Of a stretch of DNA of 33,257 nt, positions 11,144 through 20,509 are shown piece by piece; positions within the stretch are counted from its first letter, which is position 1; each line of letters starts with the position of its first letter. The notes beneath the pieces were generated by a model. That model was not told the origin of the DNA, searched no databases, and saw nothing but the letters and a program-made list of their open reading frames with translations. The stretch lies in NCBI GenBank assembly GCA_003427395.1, contig BFEA01000340.1, positions 356,447 to 389,703 on the forward strand, in the 5' to 3' direction. The translations under genes were made by a program, and so were the position numbers. This DNA is from Chara braunii. Its lineage: Eukaryota > Streptophyta > Charophyceae > Charales > Characeae.

Positions 11144-11895
11144 GTTAGACCATTCAGCTTAGAAACAACGCCTAACATGTTGTAGATTGTACACGAACGA
11201 GTTGCACAACTACTTCTCTCTTCTTTGGGTGTGTGACTAAAGCATTCAACTTAGAAACAATGCCTAATCGTCGTGAATTGTTTAAATATCCAAAATTTAG
11301 TAACTCTCTCACTTCCTATCAAGATATGGGCAGAGAACTGAGTCATTCAACTTATAAACAATGTTCAACTTGCCTAGTTTACTTACAATTAAACTATTGA
11401 CTTTCTCTCTCTTTTTGAAGATATGGCTTAAGTTGTATCATTCGGCTTGAAAACAATGTTCAACTTCCTGTTCACATGCAAATATAAATAAAGTATCTCA
11501 AATTATATCCATTTATGCTTAATGTGTGGTTTCAGGCTAACGACTTCGGCTTGGAAACAAAGCCCAATCCTCTACAAAAATCCTCCCCCATAATAAAATA
11601 AGAAATTGAACCATTCGACTTTGAAACAATGTTCATTCTATCTCAAGTCACACAAAAACACGAAGTTTGACCATTCGGTTTGGAAACAATATTAAACTTC
11701 AGTCAAAAACCCCAAGAGAAACAATTAGACCAAATCATTCAGCTTAAAAACAATGCTTGGTCTCAAAGATCAGACAAACAAATCCTAAAAAATAAACATA
11801 GTAACTAAGGTCATTTAGCTTAAAAACAATATCTGGTCCTTCAAAAAATAACCAATAAACATAGCACTGAGTCGTTCAACTTAGAAATAATGACA
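11144..11895 (+). repeat. Hairpin array with nested stems, copy B
   Basis: Homologue of 4498-5225 with a drifted core of the form CATTCRRCTTRGAAACAATG. The core ends CATT/AATG can themselves pair, and outer arms again vary but match: GTTAG 11144-11148 with CTAAC 11172-11176; GCATT 11242 with AATGC 11259; AAGTTG 11430-11435 with CAACTT 11461-11466; TGAA 11607 with TTCA 11632 plus CATT with AATG; GAAGTTT 11662-11668 with AAACTTC 11694-11700; AGACCAA 11727-11733 with TTGGTCT 11757-11763 plus CATT 11736 with AATG 11752; and weaker units near 11371, 11535, 11807 and 11876. The last pairs as GTCGTT with AATGAC. Confidence 0.75.
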
Positions 11896-12620
11896 AGTCT
11901 TTGCGACATGGTCAAACACATGAAATACCACCTTCCTCCCGCATATGATTTCGGTCAAAATATAAAGAAACTGAATTTACGCATGCGTTCGTTCCAATTA
12001 ATTTGATTAGGTTTTGAAAGAAAAAAAAGCAATCATACAGAAACACAAACATATCTCTCAACCAAAACCAAAAAGATGTAATAATAGGGGTATAGTGGGT
12101 TCACTCAGGCAGAAGGAAGTACACCTCATAATTCTTTGCCTAAAAAATCTCGTCTACATTCCGTCAGAGTTCCTGCAATTGCTGGGGCAAAACCTCCCCC
12201 AAAGGCATTGACACGGATTAAGGGTTGCAATCACGCTGGTCGCCTTCCTCTCTGAACAAACCAGACAGGGAGTAAGAAAGGCAGAAGGAGAGATATTCAA
12301 TCGCTCAGATACAAAAAAGGTACACTCAAACTTGTGTGAGAGGGGCTTCACACCTTGATGCATCTGAGGGTCCCGCAATGATGGTCGAAAACGCAACAAA
12401 GATGGTCGATCCGCAGTCAAAACGCATAGTAGCCTCACTCTGATAGGCCTGAAAATCGCAGCAATGATCCCCTTATAGAAGTTTATCACTTCCTCAAAAT
12501 TGCAACTTCGCTACCTCAGGTCAAACTGCCGTCATGCAGCATAGAAAGACTCGGTTCAAACAGAACACACCCCCGTGCTCTATTTGAAGTGCATGTGAAA
12601 ATGCAATTGAAGTCAATATA

Positions 12621-12651
12621 ATATTGCGCACTGAACAACCGTGCGCAATAT
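12621..12651 (+). other. Perfect 11-bp hairpin
   Basis: ATATTGCGCAC (12621-12631) and GTGCGCAATAT (12641-12651) are exact reverse complements around a 9-base loop. No T-run follows. It lies in copy B and no copy A equivalent was found. Function unknown. Confidence 0.8.
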
Positions 12652-13389
12652 CAAGGCACGATGGTTGTGCACAACTATATGCCCAACGAAACACCAAGGC
12701 ACAACACTCTACATAGGATCACACGACGTGCATAAAAAACGTAGCAGCAGTACGTCCAACAATTAACACATTATCTCAATCACGGCAATCACTTATGTCT
12801 GCAGTGACAAACTCAAAACACAGTTGCGGCCTTGACTTCGTAGCGCCAACAACAGTTGATTGTGCACCATATAGCAACAGCCTTAATCTTCGCGGGTTTC
12901 GCTCGGATACCCAGCCAACACGACCGCCCTCGACAACAACAGTCTCGATTGCCTGTTCTCAACGATAAACTCCCTTAACGTCCTCCTCGCGGGTAAGTCT
13001 CAGACCACCTCTACTCTTTCTCACGCAAGCGTCCACTTGATTTTATCTTGCTTCTTCAATTTACTTCCTTTTCACCGTTCCTCTGAGTCATTCCCGAATC
13101 AGACCATGCCAATGAGAACTACTTCGCTAGCTCGCAGATGGTTACATAACCGGACAACCCTCCTCGCACGAATGCTCTTGGTCATAGGGTAGACCAAGTT
13201 CATGCCAAATTTAAGGACGGAGGGGCGGCCCTGCGATGACAATCACCAGCAACAGTTTGACCACGACGAGCAACTCGTCGATCAGAAGCGTCAATGCCGC
13301 AACTGAGAAAATATGCACGCCACGCACAACAAGGTGAGCGTTGCTACCATTAGTACAACGACGATCAAGAGGTTACTCTCTTTGATAGG

Positions 13390-13610
13390 ATGAGCCAAAT
13401 CGGAATGAATCTTTCATTAGAACGTAAAAGTATTCACTGCTCCTCAAGCCATGTGCGCAGCGAAATCGAGATGAATCTTCCGCTGGAACATGGAAGTATT
13501 CGTTGTTTTCTAACCAGACGTGCAAGCATAGCGAAAACTACTTCCTTCGATAGGATGCGCAAAGTCATAATGAATCTTCCACTATAATAGGAAAAGATAC
13601 ATTGCCATAT
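13390..13610 (-). repeat. Three diverged units of the TTCTAGCGGAAGWTTCATTC repeat
   Basis: The plus strand shows ATGAATCTT at about 13405, 13471 and 13570, each followed by a phrase such as CCGCTGGAACATGGAAGTATT. Reversed, this is the same wording as the repeat at 15717-15740, 21889-21920 and 22023-22060 (CATRTTCTAGCGSRAARTTCAYTCTC). So a repeat family that also holds the LINE target site lies near the end of copy B in the opposite orientation. Confidence 0.55.
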
Positions 13611-13626
13611 TAAAATGAACCCCAAT

Positions 13627-13638
13627 TGTTATCAGAGT
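13627..13638 (+). promoter_or_regulatory. PBS-like site (initiator tRNA-Met type)
   Basis: TGTTATCAGAGT matches the plant LTR-retrotransposon primer-binding sequence TGGTATCAGAGC at 10 of 12 positions. It sits two bases after a CA that can end the LTR-like copy B. In copy A the matching place (6638-6649, TGTAATGGTCAC) has decayed. One short match could be chance, but its position at the predicted LTR edge supports it. Confidence 0.5.
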
Positions 13639-14107
13639 CGAGGCCGTTGCCACTCCTTCACCCACGAGGTACATACTTCTCGTCCCCTTTTTTACGCAAC
13701 ACTTGTTTTCCCTTTCCGTTTGTTCGTTCTTCTTCTTAATCGTGCCCCTCTATCCCGTACGAGCAACCAATCTCTTCCATAGCGGCTAAACTAACGATCA
13801 AACTTTAAATCTATCATCACTATCTGACTCGCGGTGGATCAAAACCCTTGCCTAACCTCTTTCTCCGCTCGATTTCATCAAGAATCGAGTGGTATTCTTG
13901 ATTTTTTACTCCCTCTATCTCTACCTCCGCCATAGCTTAGTGCACATTTTTTTCCTCCCAACTTCGCTCCTGCTACACAAAACTGTACCGCCGTCGACAT
14001 TGTCCTCCGCATGAGCGCATGCGCACCATGGTCACTTCAACGGAACGAATCGCTCAGTCCTAGTTTTAATAAAAATCAGAAATTGGCCGGCGGAAATGCA
14101 AGATCTA
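13639..14107 (+). other. Short non-coding leader-like stretch after the PBS
   Basis: About 470 pyrimidine-rich bases between the PBS-like site and the next unit start, with no gag or pol frame. It holds two overlapping hairpins: CTCGATT 13868-13874 with AATCGAG 13883-13889, and ATCAAGAAT 13877-13885 with ATTCTTGAT 13894-13902 followed by more T. The second cannot form together with the first. If this is an LTR element, the genes have been deleted or were never present. Confidence 0.45.
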
Positions 14108-14310
14108 TGATATCAATACGAAACATCACGCACGCCTCAAAACTGCGCGCCCACACACTCTCTACTTCTAGTAAACCATTCAGTCAGCATAAACGAATCA
14201 CAGACACGACTCGCACGGGGTACTCAAACTTTCGAATCAAACTTAGTTTCTGTCACTTGCAAAAAAACAGGGCGGATACCCTTGTAAGGGTATTCGCACC
14301 AACAACCAAC
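14108..14310 (+). mobile_element. Third, truncated start of the LTR-like unit
   Basis: Matches about 9134-9320. Shared phrases include ATCACRCRCGCC, TGTYACTTGCAAAAA, CAGGGCGGA, ACCCTTGT and AGGGTATTCGCACC. After CACCAACA the match to copy B stops. It is the same strand as copies A and B, giving the order unit-spacer-unit-spacer-unit start. Confidence 0.6.
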
Positions 14311-14350
14311 TTCTTCCATGGGCCAGTCGCTGTGCGTCCCCTCCCGTCCC

Positions 14351-14440
14351 CTCCCCCTACAAACATCAGTGGTCTCTGTTCGATGCCGGTAGGGGGGACC
14401 AACGACCTATCTCGAGGTGGCGGGCGCCAAGCTTGCCCAT
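14351..14440 (+). repeat. ~80-bp dispersed repeat, copy 1
   Basis: Shares with 15425-15499 a run of landmarks: CCCTAYRAACATCAG, GGGGGACC-like, CAACG, CTATCTC, AGGTGGCGGGCGCCA and TGCCCA. Overall similarity is high with small indels. The two copies flank the SINE but are not its target-site duplication. The origin of the family is not recognised. Confidence 0.65.
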
Positions 14441-14727
14441 AAAGGTACATGAGGCCAATGGGGATAGGACCCAAGACATCGTGAATGCCACTTTCGTGGC
14501 TTACCAACTGATTTAGGCCGCTGTATCCAGTCCTTTTTTTAAAGGAGGACTCTATTTGGGCGTTCATTTTGCCATTCTGCGACTTTTACGGACTCAATAT
14601 GGCGGCTGGTTTTGCGATTCTGCGATTTTGAAGGCATTATACGCCCTCAGAGTTGCAATCGTCAGATTTCCTTCTTTTTATTTTATTTTTAAAAGGGCGA
14701 TGGCCTTGAGGTATCATCATCGGACTA

Positions 14728-15239
14728 TCTAGCGGCCTAGCTCAGTTGGTTAGGCATGCAAGTGGCATTCAGGAGGTTGTGGGTTCAAGCCCCATGGCCG
14801 CCTGCGGCGCACTTAGTGCCAACGGACTGTGATAGTCCTCTGGATACCCCTGATCGGTATTTGTGGGGTTTATGACCAACACGGGTGTGAGTGTGAGTGG
14901 GTTGTGTGTGGTGTGTGGGAGAGTGTTGGCCATAGCCTCTGCTGCTACTCGATGAGGGGTGGGGGACGATGAGAAAGGGAGGCGCAGCTACTGGCAAAAT
15001 GCTCGGTGTTTGCGTTAGCCGGACCCCCACCGGCGGCCCCACCCCATCTCTGACTACCGCTGTTGGGGCGGGGGGCAACATGAATTACCTCGTTTGCGAG
15101 GCCCTATGCTTGCAGGGCTCCCCTCTATATGGTCTTAGGAGTAGTGGTAGGAAGGTAGTGAAAGGCGAAAGAAGAACATAGTGTAGCCCGGGGTGGCCAT
15201 GTTGCCTTCTGGGAAGGTAGTGAAAATAAAAAATAAAAA
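14728..15239 (+). mobile_element. tRNA-derived SINE with target-site duplication
   Basis: A 12-bp duplication ATCATCGGACTA flanks the element (14716-14727 and 15240-15251). The head is tRNA-like: GCGGCC (14732-14737) pairs with GGCCGC (14796-14801), an A-box TAGCTCAGTTGG lies at 14738-14749 and a B-box GGTTCAAGCC at 14782-14791. This is the internal RNA polymerase III promoter of a SINE. A body of about 420 bases of unknown origin follows and ends in an A-rich tail with AAAATAAAAAATAAAAAA (15222-15239). It has no coding capacity and would need a LINE to move. The tail differs from the plain poly(A) of the neighbouring LINE. The exact duplication argues for a fairly recent insertion. Confidence 0.88.
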
Positions 15240-15424
15240 ATCATCGGACTAACCAGCCCAGGTAAATTCAATCTTCTGTCTAATCTGACATCCGGTGGCC
15301 TTTTCAGCCCAGGGTGGCCTTGTTGCCTTCAGGGAACCCCCAATGGGGACACCGGCCAGGGGACAGCCGGTAGCAGAGGGACCGAGCATCATCTGGGTGG
15401 CCAGTTGTTGTGCCTCCCTGATTA

Positions 15425-15499
15425 CCCCTCGCCCTATGAACATCAGCGTTGGGGACACCAACGGGCTATCTCTAGGTGGCGGGCGCCAGGCATGCCCAG
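15425..15499 (+). repeat. ~80-bp dispersed repeat, copy 2
   Basis: Second copy of 14351-14440. Just before it, 15308-15335 (CAGGGTGGCCTTGTTGCCTTC) resembles the SINE's 3' part at 15190-15214 (GGGGTGGCCATGTTGCCTTC). So the host DNA next to the SINE contains related SINE-like pieces. Confidence 0.6.
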
Positions 15500-15539
15500 G
15501 ATCTAGATTCCCTTCTTAGATCTTCCGCGTCCGTGGCTT

Positions 15540-15740
15540 TCAGTTGGTCAAGGCGACCTGGGTGACGCCTCGGCACCATTGTCATTGCACCTTTGCTGGA
15601 CGAAGGCGAACTTGGGTGACCCTTCTGGAGTGTCCGCGCCGAAGGTTACCGCGTTTGAGAGCGGGCCTCGCCACACCACTCGCAAAAAAGATAAAAATGT
15701 GGCGGGCGCATATGGCCATCTTCTAGCAGGAAGTTCATTC
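15540..15740 (+). repeat. Left part of a foldback/tandem repeat split by the LINE
   Basis: The phrases GGGCCTCGCCACACCACTCGC, AAAAATGTGGCGGGCGCATATGGCCAT and TTCTAGC continue on the far side of the LINE, where the same wording recurs at 21958-22060. The last 13 bases, AGGAAGTTCATTC (15728-15740), are the left target-site duplication. Confidence 0.75.
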
Positions 15741-15782
15741 TTTTTTTTTTTTTTTTTTTTTTCGAAAGATAGAACATTTATT
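15741..15782 (-). terminator. LINE poly(A) tail and AATAAA signal
   Basis: TTTATT at 15777-15782 is AATAAA on the minus strand, 14 bases before a run of 22 T (15741-15762), the A tail of the inserted copy. The arrangement shows the source RNA was a normally cleaved and polyadenylated transcript. Confidence 0.9.
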
Positions 15783-16267
15783 GCACAATATCATTGGGAC
15801 GAGGTCGGGGACCTCACAATTCTACCCGGAGTTAGCCTTGCGGCCCTAGCCAATATAGCTTGCGAGCCGAACTCGGCCTTCCAAACTAGCTTCTCCGTAA
15901 TGACAGAATTACTACCTGCTGGAAACCGGGTCCAGTGTCCCATCCTACAGAGATCTTTCCAAAAACAAAAGAATTGGACTTTGAAGCGCTAAGTAAAAAG
16001 AAAGGGCCCATTTGATAATCCAGACTCCTTTTCTCTTTCAGTAACCTGTAGAGTCCCACAATACACAGAGTGCCAAATCCGCTCCACTAGGTATGTTGCC
16101 ATTCCCAGGACTGAGGAGGAGATATGAAAAACTCCTCAATTCTAAGCCTGCAGCTACCAAATCAGACGAAAAACTTCATACCGTTGTTTGCCTGATTAGT
16201 AGACACGCGAACCTAATGCGGTTCCTCTACTACCACTTGCCCGTAGATCGACAAGGAGACAAGGATT

Positions 16268-19200
16268 TCAAACACCATCCTTCTGCAGCCATGAGGGGAA
16301 CTGAAATATACTCCCTGATTTACGGAAGACCAACTGTGCATTCAAACCCCAAGTTTTAAAGAACCAACTCGCATTTCGGGGGGGGTGTTTTCCCCCAAAA
16401 TGTCTTCTCCAGTCTGCAATAATAGTATGTCTAATTTCTGCCCTTACCTTATTGATTGCATCTCTGAATGATAAATGGCAGTCTCGAAACACTTGATCGT
16501 TACGGTCTGACCAGATTACCCCAAATATGATTCCCCTGATTACCTGTGCCACGTATCCCCAACCCTCTGACGCAGGTGAACCTGCTCCCAAAATCCCCGT
16601 CAGAACCCACCCCTCGTTCCAAGGAAATATATCCTTCGTAATTTGTTTCCATCGTTCCTCCCACCAGTTCCATATCCGGATGGATAGGGGGCAAGCATAC
16701 CATAGGTGACTAGTGGTTTCCCAAGCCCAGTTACAACGACCACAAGTAGTAGGAATATCCATTCCTCTGGAATGTAGCCAAACTGCCGACGCTGTTACCA
16801 ACAAGGATTGCAGTGTTAGAATACTAGCATGCTTCTGAGAAGGTAAAACTTTTAACTGTTTCCAGTGCCTCAGCAAATCTCTTCTATCTATAGGTGTTAA
16901 AGACTATTGTTCCCTTCTCTGACAAACGATATCTACCGGTTGCTTTTTACTCCTCTGTCGGAGAAGTTCTACTCCCCGTTTGGTTGAGTAAAAACTCAGA
17001 CCAAAAACCTTTTGGGTCTTTTGGTCGATCCAACCAACCGAACATGGGTGAGTCGCTAATTCTGTAGGTGTCTTCCCTCCGGCTAAAATTTTTACTTCCG
17101 GAAGACTGTTAGTCTTACTCTCCGTTATTACTTGAGAAGTATCTTCTAACGAGGGAACTTGTGCCTTGGCCTTAAAGGTCAGCATCTTCGTATATGCAGT
17201 AGTAGTTGTTTCCTCCCAGATTTCCACAGCAAATCCGCCTCCCTCTTCCGGCCCTAACAGGTTCCAATAAACTCGCTGTTGTTGTGTCCCAGCAGTTTTC
17301 AACCACCTTGTCTGAGCTATCTGTCCATACAATAACTGTGACCAACTCTGCGGCACTGCATTCTGTATTTCTGCGAGATGTTTCTCTACGTTTCTCAAGT
17401 ATCGATGTTGGCCTCTCACCCGTACTTCCGTTTTCCAATCATTAACATCAAAATCCCACAGATCAATTATGCGGGTGATGCCTCGTTCCACCCATGCTCT
17501 CCCGAAATTGTCATGGGGAGCTTGGGCCGAGAATAGTTGACCTTCTGGTCCCCTCAGGAGATTATTATAAAAAAGTGGTTGTATTAACACTTCCTCCCTT
17601 GTCTCTGGCTGTTGAAGGTTGGAAGGTAGCAACTTGGACCAAGCGTACAAGATATCATTCCACAAACGAGATTTAGGCCTTCTCCGGCTGTACGAACTCA
17701 TAAATATGCAAATCCATACATCAGTCGGATTACTCAGATTTCATTCCTCACTAAGGATATATTCAGCTAGCCAAATCCATGCATGCTTATAATCAGCCAA
17801 CACTGCTTTAATGGGCCATCTCGCAAGTAAGGCAATGTTCTNACNTTTAGGATCTAAAACTCCCAGTCCACCCTCTTCCNTAGGNAAGCAAACCGAGTCC
17901 CAGGCCACTTTAGATAAGAAGCCGTCCTCATCCTCTGCTTCTGGTTTCCATAAGAACCTGGCTGCACCGTTCCTGATCTTCTTATAGGCTTGGTCTCCTA
18001 GCCGGTGCACATGAAGAGGGTACCAGAGAATAAAGAAGGCTGAAACCGTAATCACCAGGGCACGACCCAATAAGGACAGGTGACGCGTGTATTCCCATTT
18101 AAATATCCTTTGGCATACTTTTTCCTCCAAACGTTGATCTTGAAACTCTGAGTTGTCCGATAGTGAGACTTGAACTCCAAGGTACCTGTCTGATGTATCT
18201 GTAGGTATACGCCGCATCCCCCAGTCAACTTGAAGTTGAAACTGAGTGGGCAGAAAAAACACTGACTTTTTCAAGTTTATTGAGGCCTCAGATAGTATAG
18301 AGTATTCGTTTAAAATATTACGAACCGCCATCAATGACTTTCTTTCGTTCAAGCAGGTTATTGTTAGATCATCTGCCAATGCCCCCCCTTTCCATTGGAA
18401 GTTGTTATGCAGTTCCAGACCTGTGATCTGTTCATCATGTCTTATGTTATCCAACAAAACTTCTAGGTGCGAGACGAAAAGAAGTGGGGCAAGGGGGCAT
18501 CCTTGTCGCAGCAAACGAGATAGACTGAATTCATGGGAGAGCCGGTTGTTCACCAACACTTTCGCAGTTGATGTGGAGTACATTACTGACACCCATTTAC
18601 AGAAGTTTGGCCCAAAACCCAAGTGGGTTAGCATTGTTCTTACAAAGGCCCAGCCTGCCTTGTCGTAGGCTTTCTCCATATCTATCAATAAAATAGCGAC
18701 ATTCCTGTTTTCAAGTGCTATCACTTCCAATGCTTGAATAGTGGCGACTATATTATCCAAGATTGATCTATGTTTAACAAAGGCTCCCTGATCAGGTTTC
18801 ACTAACACTGGTAGGTATTTCGCTAGGCGTAAGGCCAGAGCTTTAGCTAAGATCTTATAAGAGACATTTAGCAACGAAATCGGTCTCCAATTTCTAATGT
18901 CAAGCTTGTCACCTCTTTTATAGAGTAATGTGATTATACCTTGTTGCATTCCCTTAGATAGAGATCCCCCAGTCAATACTCCGTTGTAGATTCCCACCAG
19001 TACTGGGCCTAATGTATCCCACAGGGCGGTGTAAGCTTCTACCGGTAGTCCATCAGACCCAGGACACTTACCAAGGGTCATCTGATCTACTGCGTACTTA
19101 ATTTCTTCAGTTGTGAAAGGACGGTCCAAGTCCAGTTTTCCTGCCCCCGACAGTTGTGCACAGGTTCTGGTCCAGAAGGACGAGGACCTTCTCCGGTCTG

Positions 19201-20509
19201 TATCAAAGGACTCGTTCGGCCGTCTCGTAGTCAGAATGTCCTCAAAGTATAGTTGGGCATATTGACACATACCCAACGGATCTGATTTTGTGGGTGCAGT
19301 GGTGAAAAAGGGGTGGGAGAGTTCACGAACTAAGGGTTTCGTCTTCTGCAAAATTAGTCTTCTGAAGGTCTCCCGATTCGTTCTGTCATTCGTGACGATA
19401 CCTTTCTGGTATAGCCACTCTCTCCATTTCTCTTGCTGCATGATTTGCAGGTTGTCCACTTCCGTAAGTGCCTTCTTTCTTATTGCCGTCCAATAGGCAT
19501 CTGATATGGGATGTTTACCAAAGTTATTTTCTGCCTGTTTAATCCTGTTAGTCCATTTTTGTTATAGTTTCTTTGTTTCCACCGCCTTGATCCGTGAAAA
19601 AACTTCCAGGTAATTTTTCATTATATTCAATCAAGTCTCGAACCAAGACTCTGTGTCTGAAAACAAATTGCGAGCTCCCTGCCATTTTTCCCAGTGTTTT
19701 TTTGCCCAGTCAAGCAGTTTCTCATCTTTTAGATGTTTCACGTTTAGGCGGAAGGGAGACCTTCCAGCGTTAGAGGGGGTTTGGATATCTAGCTCAGCTG
19801 TTACGGGATAATGATCAGATACCGAGGCAGTGCCTATTTCTACCTTCATGCATCTATCCCAAAGTATACCCCTAACCAGGAAAAAATCAAACCTTCGCTT
19901 GACCGGTGAGATCTGAGAACCATGCCATGTGTATTCTTGTGCCTCTGGGTGAAGTGTGCGGTAAGCATCAATTAGTTGTTGTGACTCCATCAGTGCACAA
20001 AGTAAGCGCCCATCCGCACTTACTGGTTCGACCTTTGGCGAGTCAAGTCCTGGGTTCAACACAGTGTTCCAATCTGCTGCAATCAGCAGATTAGGACTGT
20101 TCGGTAGGATCGCAGGGAGTTCTGCTAGGAAGGCAATTCGTTCATTATAAGTAGCAGGCACGTAGACAAACATCATCGTTCAGACTTCTTGAAAAAGTTC
20201 GAATTGGACCCAAACCCAACGGCCCCATACATCAGCCATCCAATCTGTGACACATATGTCCAGATCTCTGTGAAACAGTATTCCCACCCCCCCCCTGGTA
20301 CCCCAAGCAGGGGACCAATATTGAGGTCCCGTCCACCATCTGATCCCAGCGAGTCGATCTTCATCTAGTTTGGTTTCTTGTAGACACATTATGTGTGTCT
20401 TTTTTTCGTGCATCCAAGTTTTCAAGGGTTCCCTTTTCCGGCGAACCCCGGTATCACATAAACCGCAAACATTCCAAGTTGTAATATTAATTCGGTGCGT
20501 TGGGGCCAT
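16268..20509 (-). pseudogene. LINE ORF2: endonuclease-reverse transcriptase-zinc domain, five in-frame stops
   Basis: One frame runs from ATG at 20509 to TGA at 16268, 1,414 codons, interrupted by stops at 20182-20180 (TGA), 19633-19631 (TGA), 19564-19562 (TAA), 17743-17741 (TGA) and 16906-16904 (TAG). The frame never shifts. Endonuclease motifs: TWN (N13), QETK (E45), ADWN (D146, N148), RFDFF and SDHYP (D232, H233). Reverse transcriptase motifs: GSDGLP, NWRPISLL, DMEKAYD, RQGCPLAPLLF, LADD (catalytic pair 713-714), INLKKS and YLG. A WD...GGLGV segment follows, and the C-terminal CGRC...HLWYACP (16733-16744 onward) is the zf-RVT zinc-binding type. No RNase H. N bases at 17842, 17845, 17880 and 17885 leave residues unknown. 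It acted in RNA binding, target nicking and cDNA synthesis. Confidence 0.93.

Larger units (their letters stand above)
9134..13624 (+). mobile_element. LTR-like long non-coding unit, copy B
   Basis: Second copy of the ~4.5-kb unit, more AT-rich and more decayed than copy A but more complete on the left. Its first ~190 bases match about 14108-14310. The left end is uncertain within 9085-9140; a TG at 9134 is my choice. The right end is CA at 13624, followed after two bases by a PBS-like sequence. It contains a ~21-base tandem doubling around ATCAAAAGGTAACAGGAGATG (9945 and 9966), hairpin arrays (10180-10870 and 11144-11895), a tRNA-like fragment (10250-10309) and a strong hairpin (12621-12651). 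No coding frame. The LTR interpretation rests on repetition, end structure and the PBS only. Confidence 0.6.

Noticed and set aside
14732-14801. Functional tRNA gene
   Set aside because: A and B boxes and an acceptor-like stem exist, but no good anticodon stem can be drawn; the long body, A-tail and target duplication show a SINE.
16268-19459. Separate genes for the zinc-domain, middle and reverse-transcriptase frames
   Set aside because: All lie in one reading frame divided only by stop codons and follow LINE ORF2 order; one broken ORF2, not several genes.
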